A DNA stretch of 43,371 bases from Actinomycetota bacterium (GTDB lineage Bacteria > Actinomycetota > Thermoleophilia > Miltoncostaeales > Miltoncostaeaceae), in contig CAUJCX010000057.1 in assembly GCA_963169235.1 (NCBI GenBank), forward strand, positions 1 to 43,371, in the 5' to 3' direction. A program made the translations under genes and the position numbers. Each line of letters starts with the position of its first letter. The stretch's first letter is position 1. Of this stretch, positions 25,915 to 34,538 are shown one piece after another. The notes below the pieces were generated by a model. It was not told where the DNA came from, did no database searches, and saw nothing but the letters and a program-made list of their open reading frames with translations.

Positions 25915-27392
25915 TCTCCCGGGCCGAGCGGTCGCGCACGGGGCGGTTCGTCGCCGCCGCCGTGGTGGTGGGACTCGCCATCGCCCTGGTGGGCGCGTTG
26001 CGCATCCCCGCGTCGCTCGATGAGTCGTTCGTGTACGCGCTCACCCAGCACGGGCTCACAGGCGTGTTCGACGCATGGAGCCACGACCCGCAGGCGCTGC
26101 TGCCACAGCTGATCGCCTGGCCGTTCGGCGCCACAAGCGCGTCGCTGCTGTGGCTGCGGGTCCCATCGCTGATCGCGTTCGCCGGGGCCATCGTCGGCAC
26201 CTGGTGGACCGCCCGGCCACTTGTGGGAAGCCGCATGGCCGCACTCGCCGCGATGTTCACCGCCGTCAGCGTGCAGGCCGTCTTCGCCGCCACCGACGCC
26301 CGCTGGCCGGCCATGGCGATGCTGTCGGTGGTGTGGGGCTGGGGCTTCCTGGTGCGCGGCGCCGACGGCGACCGCGGGCCCCATTGGCTCATGTACGCGC
26401 TGACGCTGATACTCGGCATCTACTGCAACGCGCTGGTGGTGCTGATGATCCCCGCCCATGCGCTGGCGCTGTGGACCCTGTCGCGCTCCCGCGCCATCGT
26501 GCCGTGGGCCGCGTCGGTGGTGGTCGCGGGCATCGCCGCCGTGCCGCTGGCCCTGGCCGTGCGGGCCGCGAACGCGCCCAACCCGCTGGTGCGCCTGCAC
26601 GTGCCGACTCCGCAGCAGGTACCGGGGTTCGGTGCCGCGCTGGTCGGGGCCGGCTCCCCCACGCACGTGCGCCAGCTCGTGTTCGTGGCGATCGTCGCGG
26701 TGATCATCGCCGGCGTGGCGTTCGCGTGGCGCGGCACCGCGCACCCCACCGACGTCGTACCGGCCGGCGTGCTGGCCGCGTGGGTGCTGGTGCCCGTGGG
26801 CCTGGCGTTCGTGATCTCGCAGATGGGAAGCAGCGTCTGGGAGCCCCGCTACGTGGTGGGCATCATCCCGGGCCTCGCGATCTGGCTGGCGTGGGCCGTC
26901 GGGCAGTTCCCGCACCGCGCGGTGGCCGTTGTGGTGGCGTTCGCGCTGGTGGTCGCCATGGCGGCGGTCAGCCTGAACGTCGCGCGCGGGTCGGGCAACG
27001 AGCAGACGGACCTGTGGACGTCGGCGCTGGCGCAGATGCATGATCCGGGCACCCCGGTGGTGTTCTACGAGGCCGAGGGCGTGCAGGCCGCCGGCTACTA
27101 CCAGTCGGAGTTCCGCAACGCCGCCGGTGACGTGGTGGTGCCGGGATGGCCGAAGGCGGCACCGTCGGGCGACATCGTGCTGCTGGACAACCCCACGTTC
27201 GACCGCCTGCCCCCGGGGCCCCCGAGCGCGAGCCTGGTGCAGACGCTCTTGCGGCGCGACGGCCAGGTGGTGCTGGCGCTGCGGCCGCCGACGCAGCCGA
27301 CGCCCGCCGTCACGTGGGCGCGCGCGCACTGCGAGGTGTCCGAGCGACTTTTCCGCTCTCAGGCGCTCTACCACATCAGCCGATGTAGATAG
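25911..27392 (+). CDS. GT39-like GT-C membrane glycosyltransferase
   Basis: 493 aa from the GTG at 25911, which has GGAGGT about 5 nt upstream and overlaps the previous stop. About ten hydrophobic helices are visible. The first extracytoplasmic loop contains SLDES (near residue 37), where GT-C enzymes carry the catalytic Asp. A WEPRYVVGIIPGLAIWLAW stretch and an extracytoplasmic C-terminal domain (from about residue 360) complete the ArnT/PMT-like layout. Such proteins move a sugar from a polyprenyl-phosphate donor to a lipid, protein or glycan outside the membrane. The downstream GT2 gene could make that donor. Confidence 0.8.
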   Translation: MISRAERSRTGRFVAAAVVVGLAIALVGALRIPASLDESFVYALTQHGLTGVFDAWSHDPQALLPQLIAWPFGATSASLLWLRVPSLIAFAGAIVGTWWTARPLVGSRMAALAAMFTAVSVQAVFAATDARWPAMAMLSVVWGWGFLVRGADGDRGPHWLMYALTLILGIYCNALVVLMIPAHALALWTLSRSRAIVPWAASVVVAGIAAVPLALAVRAANAPNPLVRLHVPTPQQVPGFGAALVGAGSPTHVRQLVFVAIVAVIIAGVAFAWRGTAHPTDVVPAGVLAAWVLVPVGLAFVISQMGSSVWEPRYVVGIIPGLAIWLAWAVGQFPHRAVAVVVAFALVVAMAAVSLNVARGSGNEQTDLWTSALAQMHDPGTPVVFYEAEGVQAAGYYQSEFRNAAGDVVVPGWPKAAPSGDIVLLDNPTFDRLPPGPPSASLVQTLLRRDGQVVLALRPPTQPTPAVTWARAHCEVSERLFRSQALYHISRCR

Positions 27393-27410
27393 CGACACCC
27401 CCGCCGGGAT

Positions 27411-27430
27411 AGGCCCCGGTAACGGGGCCT
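27411..27430 (+). terminator. stem-loop after the GT-C gene
   Basis: AGGCCCCG and CGGGGCCT pair perfectly over a GTAA tetraloop, 18 nt past the stop. No T tract follows; the next gene begins 130 nt later. Confidence 0.5.
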
Positions 27431-27559
27431 CATGGACGCCGGTCTAGTGGCCATCCTGGCCGCTGGGGGGGTTACCCGGGGAACGGTCGCATCTAGCATT
27501 CGTGCTGTCCGAGTGGACCAACGCACTGAGCGCCGCACCGGCGAAGAAGGGACGATGAG

Positions 27560-28363
27560 GTGACCACGCAGATCACGCAGCCCAGTGGGACCGATGCCGG
27601 TGCGACCACGACCGTGCGCGCCGCGATCATCGTGCCGGCGTACAACGAGCAGGACAACCTGCCGAACCTGTTCGGCGAGCTCGAGTCGGCCCTCGCGGGC
27701 AGCCCGCACACCTACCAGGTGATCATCGTCGACGACGGCTCCGACGACGACACCGCCGCGCTGGCCGACGCGTACCGCGGGCCCGTCGCGCTCGACCTGG
27801 TACGCCAGGGCGTCAACAAGGGTCTGGGCGAGGCGCTGATGGCGGGTTTCCGCCGCGCGCTCGACGATGAGGACCTCGACGTCATCGTCACCATCGAGGC
27901 CGACACCACGTGCGACCTGGGCCAGCTCGACCGCATGGTCGACGAGGTGGTCGCCGGCGCCCACGTGGCGCAGGGCTCCATGCACCACCCCGACGGCGAG
28001 ATGGTGGACGTGTCGGGCTTCCGCCAGCTCACCAGCCGCGCCGCGAGCGTGGTGATGCGCCTGGCCACCGGGTCGTCGGTGCACACGTTCACCAACCTCT
28101 ACCGCGGCATCTCGGTGCCGTTCCTGCGCGCCGAGTTCCAGCGCCACGGCGACCGCCTCATCACCGAGCCGGGCTTCGCGGGCGTCACCGAGCTGCTCAT
28201 CCGCTTCATGGCGGACGGCGGCAAGGTGGTGGAGGTGCCGATCACCCTCAACGCCCACAAGCGCGTGGGTGAGAGCAAGATGAAGGTGTGGCCGACCGTG
28301 AAGGCACAGGGGCGCGTCGCGAGCAAGGCGATGATCGGCCGGCTGCGGCGGCGATTCCTCTGA
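27560..28363 (+). CDS. family 2 glycosyltransferase (polyprenyl-phosphate sugar synthase-like)
   Basis: 267 aa, GTG start with AAGGGA upstream; TAGCAT at 27493 is a plausible -10. The GT-A fold is clear: AAIIVPAYNEQDNLPNL, VIIVDDGSDDDT, NKGLGEALMAGFRRAL, and the metal-site region IEADTT where the usual DAD is EAD. The C-terminal half has FTNLYRGISV and HKRVGESKMKV, as in dolichol-phosphate mannose synthase-like proteins. No membrane helix follows, so it is a soluble DPM1-type enzyme. It probably charges a polyprenyl phosphate with a sugar for the GT-C enzyme just upstream. It is followed immediately by the FAD oxidoreductase gene. Confidence 0.9.
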   Translation: MTTQITQPSGTDAGATTTVRAAIIVPAYNEQDNLPNLFGELESALAGSPHTYQVIIVDDGSDDDTAALADAYRGPVALDLVRQGVNKGLGEALMAGFRRALDDEDLDVIVTIEADTTCDLGQLDRMVDEVVAGAHVAQGSMHHPDGEMVDVSGFRQLTSRAASVVMRLATGSSVHTFTNLYRGISVPFLRAEFQRHGDRLITEPGFAGVTELLIRFMADGGKVVEVPITLNAHKRVGESKMKVWPTVKAQGRVASKAMIGRLRRRFL

Positions 28364-28374
28364 GCGACACCGAG

Positions 28375-29733
28375 GTGGTGCAGCCCGTCACGACGGGGGA
28401 CCGGGTCGCCGTCATCGGCGGGGGCCTCACGGGCCTGACGCTGGCCTACCGGCTGTCGACCATGGGCGTGGGCGTCGACGTGTACGAGTCGTCCGCCACG
28501 CTGGGCGGCCTGGCGGGGGACATGGAGTTCGACGGCGCGCGCGTCGACCGCTTCTACCACGTCATCCTCCCCACCGACGACAAGGTCATCAACCTGGCGC
28601 GCGAGGTGGGCGTGCCGGGCGAGGTGGAGTTCACCGACACGGCCGTGGGCTTCTTCCACTCCGGGCGGCTGGAGTCCATCTCGACGCTGGGCGAGTTCCT
28701 GCGCTTCTCGCTGCTGACGCCCGCGCAGAGGGTGCGGCTGGCGGCGTTCGTGGCGTACTGCCAGGCCATCCCCAGCTGGAAGCGCATCGACCGCAAGCCC
28801 CTGGTGGGGTGGATCGAGCGCTGCGCCGGACGGGGCGTGTTCGAGCGCATGTGGAACCCGCTCTTGCGGGCGAAGTTCGACGACGACCTGGACGGCCTGT
28901 CGGCGACCTGGCTGTGGCAGCGCACCCGGCGCATGTCGGGCGCCCGCCGCAAGGGCTCCACCGAGGTCTGCGGCGCCCTCGACGGGGGCTACCAGACGAT
29001 GGTGGACGCGCTGGCCGCGCGCATCACCGAGCGCGGCGGCCGCCTGTTCACCAGCACCGCGGTGGACGGCTTCGCGGCCGGCACGCCCCCCACCGTCACG
29101 GTGGACGGCGAGGTGCGCCCGTACCGCATGGTGGCGGCCACCACCCTGCCGCCCATCACCCGCCGCCTCATGGGCGACGACTCGGTGCTGGAGGGCACTC
29201 CCGACCGCTACCTGGGCGTCGTGTGCCTGCTGCTGAAGCTGCGCCGCAGCCTCAGCCGGTACTACACGGTGAACATCACCGATCCCACCACCACGCTCAC
29301 CGGCATCATCGAGACCACGCGCGTGCTCGACCCCGGAGGCGAGCGCGATCACGCCCTGGTGTACCTGCCGAAGTACGTCAACTCCGACAGCCCGCTGCTG
29401 AAGGCTCCCGACGAGGAGATCGAGCAGCGCTTCCTGCGCGACCTGGGGCACGTGTTCCCCGACTTCTCGCCCGAGCGCGACGTCATCGCGTCGCGGGTGA
29501 TGCGGGCGGGCCTCGCCGAGCCCGTGCACGGCATCGGTGCCGGGCCGGGTGTGCCCGGAACGTTCCACCCCGCCAGCCCCGGCATCGCGTTCGCGTCCAC
29601 CGCCCAGATCTTCCCGATCGTGGTCAGCGGGCAGGCCACCATCCGCCTGGCCGATCAGGCGTGCGAGGACATCCTGGGCGCCCTCGGCGAGGCGCCTACG
29701 GCCGCCGCAGCAGCGAGCGCCGCGGCCGGCTGA
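28375..29733 (+). CDS. NAD(P)/FAD-dependent oxidoreductase (amine oxidase/PPOX-like fold)
   Basis: 452 aa if started at the GTG at 28375 (a second GTG follows at once). The frame is open back to 28288, inside the GT2 gene, and no ATG or good ribosome binding site lies near the junction, so the start is uncertain; coupling to the GT2 stop at 28361 is likely. The N-terminal Rossmann motif GGGLTG and the YESSATLGGLAG segment are those of the flavin amine oxidase/protoporphyrinogen oxidase superfamily. A C-terminal IAFASTAQIFP segment is the second flavin-binding site. Members beside GT2 genes in polysaccharide loci are common and may act on lipid or sugar intermediates. Haem synthesis is not suggested by the context. 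The 3' end overlaps the convergent GT4 gene by 38 nt. Confidence 0.8.
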   Translation: MVQPVTTGDRVAVIGGGLTGLTLAYRLSTMGVGVDVYESSATLGGLAGDMEFDGARVDRFYHVILPTDDKVINLAREVGVPGEVEFTDTAVGFFHSGRLESISTLGEFLRFSLLTPAQRVRLAAFVAYCQAIPSWKRIDRKPLVGWIERCAGRGVFERMWNPLLRAKFDDDLDGLSATWLWQRTRRMSGARRKGSTEVCGALDGGYQTMVDALAARITERGGRLFTSTAVDGFAAGTPPTVTVDGEVRPYRMVAATTLPPITRRLMGDDSVLEGTPDRYLGVVCLLLKLRRSLSRYYTVNITDPTTTLTGIIETTRVLDPGGERDHALVYLPKYVNSDSPLLKAPDEEIEQRFLRDLGHVFPDFSPERDVIASRVMRAGLAEPVHGIGAGPGVPGTFHPASPGIAFASTAQIFPIVVSGQATIRLADQACEDILGALGEAPTAAAAASAAAG

Positions 29734-30937
29734 TCAGCTCGGCGTACGCGCGCACCAGGTTGGCGCGCGACGTCTCCCAGCTGAGCGACTGCTCGACGCG
29801 GCGGCGCCCCCGCGCGCCCATGCGCTCACGCCGCTCGGGGTCGTCGAACAGCTCGCCGACCAGGCGCCCGAACTCGCGGATGTCGTCGCCGTCGCCACGC
29901 GTGTAGACCGCGGCGTCCCCGGCGGTGACGCGCGCCTCGTGCAGGTCGAACGACACCAGCGGCTTCGACATGGCCATGTACTCGACCACCTTGTTCATCG
30001 ACGAGACGTCGTTGAGCGGGTTCTTCGGGTCGGGCGACAGGCAGACGTCGGCCGTCGACAGCAGCGCCTGGACGTCGGCGTCGGGGACGCGCCCCGTGAA
30101 CTCCACCGTGTCGTCCAGGTCGAGCTCGTGCGCCAGGCGCACGCAGTCGTCGTACGCGTCGCCGCCGCCGATGAACGTGGCGTGGAAGTCGTCGCGGCCC
30201 AGGTCGTGGCGCAGGTGCGCCATGGCCCGTAGCGCGTAGTCGACGCCGTCCTGCGGGCCCATGACCCCCAGGTAGCAGGCGAGAAACGGCTTGCCGCGCT
30301 TGAGGGCGGGGTCGGGCGCGACCGGCACGAACCGCGTGAGGTCGGGGGCGCTGCGCACCACGGTGACGCGGTCCGGGGGCACGTGACCGCGTTCGATCGC
30401 GGCCCGCCGGTAGCTCTCGTTGGTGCAGATGACCGCGTCGGCCAGCCAGAACGTGGCCCGCTCGAACGCGCGCACGCCCGCCATGAGCGCTCGCGGGCCG
30501 TTGACGAAGCGCGACGTGAACAGCTCGGGCACCAGGTCGTGGTGGTCGAACAGAAACCGCGTGCCCGAGCGACGGATGGCCAGGGCCACCAGGAACAGCA
30601 GGTCGGGCGGGTTGCATGCGTGGACGACGTCCACGGGGCCGTCGGCCGCCAGGCGGCGGGCGATGCGCACCGTGTGCCACAGCGCCGTGCCGTACTCTTT
30701 CAGGTACCCGGCGGGGCCGCCGGTGGCGGGCGTCAGCGGGTAGCGGTGGATGCGCACGCCGTCGATCTCGACGAAGGCCTCGGTGTCGCGCTTGGTGCCG
30801 CGCGGGCAGATGACCTCGACCGCGTACCCCGCGTCCACGAGCGCCTTCGACTCCTGCCACACCCGCCGGTCGAACGGCACCGACAGGTTCTCCACCAGGA
30901 TGAGGACCCGCGGGCGGCGGCGGGACGCGTCGGTCAC
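29696..30937 (-). CDS. family 4 glycosyltransferase
   Basis: 413 aa from the GTG at 30937, which overlaps the stop of the dehydrogenase gene by GTGA; the frame is open far upstream but only as a shadow of that gene. It is a GT-B fold: RVLILVENLSVPFDRRVWQE at the N-terminus, DVVHACNPPDLLF, then FLACYLGVMGPQDGVDYALR, and the nucleotide-sugar site SSMNKVVEYMAMSKPLVSFD near residue 320. Family 4 enzymes transfer sugars with retention, here probably from a nucleotide sugar onto the growing repeat unit. Coupling to an AlgD-like dehydrogenase suggests that it may use the uronic acid sugar made by it (inference). Confidence 0.9.
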   Translation of the reverse strand: MTDASRRRPRVLILVENLSVPFDRRVWQESKALVDAGYAVEVICPRGTKRDTEAFVEIDGVRIHRYPLTPATGGPAGYLKEYGTALWHTVRIARRLAADGPVDVVHACNPPDLLFLVALAIRRSGTRFLFDHHDLVPELFTSRFVNGPRALMAGVRAFERATFWLADAVICTNESYRRAAIERGHVPPDRVTVVRSAPDLTRFVPVAPDPALKRGKPFLACYLGVMGPQDGVDYALRAMAHLRHDLGRDDFHATFIGGGDAYDDCVRLAHELDLDDTVEFTGRVPDADVQALLSTADVCLSPDPKNPLNDVSSMNKVVEYMAMSKPLVSFDLHEARVTAGDAAVYTRGDGDDIREFGRLVGELFDDPERRERMGARGRRRVEQSLSWETSRANLVRAYAELISRPRRSLLRRP

Positions 30938-32256
30938 CAGCAGAGGCCGTCGTAGCGGCCGTCGCCCTCGCGCTCGTCGGCGCCCGGATAGCGCACCAGG
31001 TCGACGACGTGCGCGCCGGGTGCCGACGCGAGCGCCCGCACCACGTCGGGATCGGCGTTGCCCACCACCAGCACCTCGCCGTGGGCGGCGACCGCCTCGG
31101 GGGTGGACGCCATCAGCTTGTTGAGGTGCGGGATGCGCTCGTCGACGTACGCCCGGTTGGCGCCCATGAGGGTCGACAGCGACACGTTGGAGTCGTAGAT
31201 GAGCAGGTCGAAGCCGCGCCCCATGAGGCGCTCGGCCAGCTCCACCAGCGGGCTCTCGCGCAGGTCGTCCGTGCCCTTCTTGAACGACAGGCCGAACATG
31301 CCCACCCGCTTCTTGCCGGTGGCCGCGACCGCGTCGAACGCCCGGTCGATGTGGCGGGTGTTGCTGGGGATCACGCTGTCGAGGATGGGCACCGCGACGT
31401 CGGCGTGGCGGGCGGCGTGCGTGATGGCCCGCAGGTCCTTCGGCAGGCACGAGCCGCCGAACGCGTACCCGGGTTTCAGGTAGGCGGGCGAGATGTTGAG
31501 CTTGCGGTCGGACGTGAAGATGTCCATCACCGCGTGGCTGTCGAGCCCGAGCGCCTTGCAGATGCGCCCCACCTCGTTGGCGAAGCCCACCTTCAGCGCG
31601 TGGAAGCTGTTGTCGCAGTACTTGACCATCTCGGCGACGCGCACCGCGGTGCGGTACACGGGACCCGGCAGGCCCTCGTACAGCGCGGCGACGGCGTCGC
31701 CGCTGGCCGCGTCGACCTCGCCGATGACCGTCTTGGGCGGGTCGAAGAAGTCTTTGACCGACGTGCCCTCGCGCAGGAACTCGGGGTTCACGGCCAGGCC
31801 GAAGCCCTCGCCGGCCACCATGCCCGACGCCTCCTCGAGGCGCGGGCGGATGACCTCGTCGCACGTGCCGGGCAGCATGGTCGACCGCAGCACCACCGTG
31901 TAGCGGTCGGTGCGTCCCTTGAGGGCGGCGCCGATCTGCCCGGCCACCTCCTCGAGGTAGCGGGTGGACAGCGCGCCCGAGGGGGCCGACGGCGTGCCCA
32001 CGCACACCAGGGCCATGTCGGTGGCGGCGATGGCCTCGGCGTGGTCGACGGTGGCCCGCAGGCGTCCGGCGGCGACCTGCTCGGCGATGAGGTCGCCGAT
32101 GCGTTCCTCGACGACGGGCGTGCGCCCCTCGTTCACCATGGCGATCTTGTCGGGGTTGACGTCCACCCCGATGACGTTGTTGCCCCGGCTGGCAAGGCAG
32201 GCGGCGCTGACGCAGCCTACGTAGCCCATACCGAAGACGGCGATGTTGTGCGGCAT
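30934..32256 (-). CDS. UDP-glucose/GDP-mannose 6-dehydrogenase family, AlgD-like
   Basis: 440 aa, ATG start. The NAD-binding GMGYVG is at residues 9-14. The middle domain has NPEFLREG (157-164), and K212/N216 in MVKYCDNSFHA. The catalytic Cys is C270 in the GGSCLPKD motif. A C-terminal domain with ANRAYVDERIPHLNKLM resembles AlgD of the alginate pathway more than UDP-glucose dehydrogenases. It performs the four-electron oxidation of a nucleotide hexose to a uronate. GDP-mannuronate is the best guess, UDP-glucuronate the alternative. It has no Shine-Dalgarno; a TANNNT hexamer 7 nt before the ATG suggests a leaderless message. It is divergent from the polysaccharide lyase gene. Confidence 0.9.
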   Translation of the reverse strand: MPHNIAVFGMGYVGCVSAACLASRGNNVIGVDVNPDKIAMVNEGRTPVVEERIGDLIAEQVAAGRLRATVDHAEAIAATDMALVCVGTPSAPSGALSTRYLEEVAGQIGAALKGRTDRYTVVLRSTMLPGTCDEVIRPRLEEASGMVAGEGFGLAVNPEFLREGTSVKDFFDPPKTVIGEVDAASGDAVAALYEGLPGPVYRTAVRVAEMVKYCDNSFHALKVGFANEVGRICKALGLDSHAVMDIFTSDRKLNISPAYLKPGYAFGGSCLPKDLRAITHAARHADVAVPILDSVIPSNTRHIDRAFDAVAATGKKRVGMFGLSFKKGTDDLRESPLVELAERLMGRGFDLLIYDSNVSLSTLMGANRAYVDERIPHLNKLMASTPEAVAAHGEVLVVGNADPDVVRALASAPGAHVVDLVRYPGADEREGDGRYDGLCW

Positions 32257-32263
32257 TCGGGGG

Positions 32264-32269
32264 ATGTTA
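32264..32269 (-). promoter_or_regulatory. -10 element TAACAT placed for a leaderless transcript of the dehydrogenase gene
   Basis: Read on the minus strand, TAACAT is followed by exactly 7 nt and the ATG at 32256. No ribosome binding site is present. The geometry is the same as at 16506-16519 and 38637-38650. Confidence 0.5.
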
Positions 32270-32488
32270 CCGGGTCGTCCGCGCCCATGGACGCATTGCC
32301 TATATCACGCGCGCGACGTTCTGTCGACAAGAGGGCGCTCAAGACCACGAGGGGTGCCGTCGATAAACAGGGGGACGCTGACCGCACACACGGCCCGACG
32401 AAGCCGCGGACAGCGCGAAACCCACGTGCCCCGCCGCCCCCTCCGATACCGGGCGGCGTAGACGAAGACAGAAAGGTCACAAGACAGG

Positions 32489-34495
32489 ATGTCTGTGGAC
32501 TCCCCCCGCCGCGCCCGTGCCCTGGGCGCCCTGGTTGCACTCGCTGCGATGCCCGCACTGGCCGGTACGGCCGCCGCGGCTCCGGCGACGTCCGGCCCCC
32601 TCGCCATCCCCGGCAACACCATGTGGGCCGGCGACTACGAGACCGGCTCCACGTCGCAGTGGAGCGGCTGCCAGAAGACCGGCAGCTGGAGCATCAACGT
32701 GCAGTCGTCGTTCGTGCGCGAAGGCAACTACGCCGCCCGCTACGAGCTGCGCGACGGCGACAAGCCGATCGACGCGAACGAGCGCAGCGAGTGCCAGAAG
32801 TCGACCGGTGAGGTCGAGGGCTCGGACCGCTGGTACTCGTGGTCGACGTACCTCGACCCCGACTTCCCCGTCTCGAACGGCGCCGGCTGGGCGACGTTCA
32901 CGCAGTGGCACACGACGGGCCCGAGCTCGCCGCCCGTCGGCTTCTTCCTCGAGGGTGGCAAGATCGTCCTCAAGCTGCAGCGCCAGTCCGTGCCGGGCAC
33001 GTTCATCGGCACCATCAACCCCTGGGGCATCGACCTGGCCAGCAACCGCGGCAAGTGGCTCGATTTCGCCATGCACATCAAGTGGTCGGGCTCCGACTCG
33101 ACGGGCACCATCGAGCTGTGGCTCAACGGCGTCAAGCAGACGATGAACTACCCGCTGGGTGGCGGTTCGTCCGCCTACGGCGGCGTGGGCACGTCGGTGC
33201 TGCGCGCCCGCACCCTGGTGCCGGGCTACGGCGCCTACTTCAAGCACGGTTACTACCGCGCGGCCGGCCTCAGCGGCACCGCCGTCATCTACCAGGACGC
33301 GTTCCGCATGACCGACGGCTCGGGCAACGGTCCGTACCCGACGCCCGATGGCTCCACCCCGCCGCCTCCGCCGCCCCCGCCCCCGCCGCCCCCGCCGCCG
33401 CCCCCGCCGCCGCCGCCCCCCGTGGTGACCGTGGCGATCAGCCCCACCGCGGCGTCGCTGCAGACCAGCACCACGAAGCAGTTCACGGCCTCGGGCAGCG
33501 CCGTGGTGTGGAGCGTCAACGGCGTCAACGGCGGTAACTCCACCGTCGGCACCGTGTCGTCGACCGGCCTCTACACCGCGCCGGCCGCCGTGCCGACGGG
33601 TGCCGTCACCGTCACGGCCACGTCCACCACCGACACGTCCGTGAAGGCGTCGGCCGCCGTCACCGTGACGGCCCCGGTCGTTCCGCCTCCGCCTCCGCCG
33701 CCGCCGCCCGTCGTGGACACCCCGCTGTTCACCGACGGCTTCGAGGGCACGGCTCCCGGAGCGGGCGGTTCGCCGTGGACCATCTCCCGCCAGGGCTCCA
33801 ACACGGCCGGCGTGGTGACGTCGCCGGTGAGCGCCGGTGGCAGGGCCATGGACTTCCGCAAGTACACGTCGGGCAACTACACGTACGCCGGCCGCAACTT
33901 CACGCCGTCGAACAACGCCAACGTGACGATGCGGGTGTACCTGCGCGACAACTACATCGCCAACGGCTCGGCGCACGTCATCACCCGCGTGCTGGACGGC
34001 GCGGGCAACATGGCCTACACGCCGCGGTACGAGGTGGGCGTGTCCCGCACGTCGGCCGGTGCGCTGCGCTGGTCGGTGTGGTCGATGGACTCCAAGCGCG
34101 TCTACAGCGCCACGGCGTTCTCGTCGACGACCCCGCAGATGAACCGCTGGTACACGGTGAAGATCACCACCACGTGGAACAGCGGCACCTCGCAGGGCCG
34201 CCTGCAGATCGACGACGGCACCGACCTGCGCACCCCGCTGCTCAACCGCAGTGGCTTCCAGGCCGACCGCGTCGAGATCGGCGTGCCGTGGACCAACACC
34301 GGCAGCCGCCTGCGGGTGACGTTCGACGACGTGTCCGTGAACAACAGCAGCGTCACGACCACGGCCGCCCGCACGGCGCAGCGGTACGCCGCGACCCGTA
34401 TCCCGGGCTACACCGTGAAGGCGACGTCGCGGGCCAAGAAGGTGCAGGCCGCGCGCAAGCACGCCGCCGCCAAGAAGGGCGTGCGCCTCACCTAG
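32489..34495 (+). CDS. secreted modular polysaccharide lyase-like protein with polyproline linkers
   Basis: 668 aa, ATG start. A signal peptide occupies residues 1-32 (cleavage after ...TAAAA). Residues ~35-285 form a jelly-roll domain resembling heparin lyase I/PF14099-type polysaccharide lyases, with SFVREGNYAARYELRDGD, WYSWSTYLDPDF and WTFTQW-like aromatic patches (here ATFTQWHT) and a C-terminal YFKHGYYR...VIYQDAFRM. Then come 21 consecutive prolines (291-311), a Big/Ig-like domain (~312-395), a second proline run, and a laminin-G-like domain (~410-620), ending in a basic Lys/Arg/Ala tail. It probably binds and cleaves an extracellular uronate-containing polysaccharide. The substrate is unproven. 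It is divergent from the AlgD-like gene. Confidence 0.85.
   Translation: MSVDSPRRARALGALVALAAMPALAGTAAAAPATSGPLAIPGNTMWAGDYETGSTSQWSGCQKTGSWSINVQSSFVREGNYAARYELRDGDKPIDANERSECQKSTGEVEGSDRWYSWSTYLDPDFPVSNGAGWATFTQWHTTGPSSPPVGFFLEGGKIVLKLQRQSVPGTFIGTINPWGIDLASNRGKWLDFAMHIKWSGSDSTGTIELWLNGVKQTMNYPLGGGSSAYGGVGTSVLRARTLVPGYGAYFKHGYYRAAGLSGTAVIYQDAFRMTDGSGNGPYPTPDGSTPPPPPPPPPPPPPPPPPPPPPVVTVAISPTAASLQTSTTKQFTASGSAVVWSVNGVNGGNSTVGTVSSTGLYTAPAAVPTGAVTVTATSTTDTSVKASAAVTVTAPVVPPPPPPPPPVVDTPLFTDGFEGTAPGAGGSPWTISRQGSNTAGVVTSPVSAGGRAMDFRKYTSGNYTYAGRNFTPSNNANVTMRVYLRDNYIANGSAHVITRVLDGAGNMAYTPRYEVGVSRTSAGALRWSVWSMDSKRVYSATAFSSTTPQMNRWYTVKITTTWNSGTSQGRLQIDDGTDLRTPLLNRSGFQADRVEIGVPWTNTGSRLRVTFDDVSVNNSSVTTTAARTAQRYAATRIPGYTVKATSRAKKVQAARKHAAAKKGVRLT
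33359..33421 (+). repeat. 21-codon proline repeat (CCN)21
   Basis: Sixty-three bases encode prolines 291-311 of the lyase, mostly CCG and CCC, forming a C-rich/G-rich tract. It is a flexible spacer between the lyase and Ig-like domains and could vary in length by slippage. Confidence 0.85.
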
Positions 34496-34538
34496 CGGTG
34501 ACGGACGTGCGCATGACGTGAACGGCCGGGGCCGTCCC

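Noticed and set aside
30938-32005. A 769-codon minus-strand frame suggesting a fusion upstream of the GT4 gene
   Set aside because: The upstream part is an antisense-frame shadow of the AlgD-like gene; the GT4 domain starts at the GTG at 30937.
33289-33552. Glycine-run minus-strand frame opposite the polyproline tract
   Set aside because: It is simply the antisense of the proline codons.
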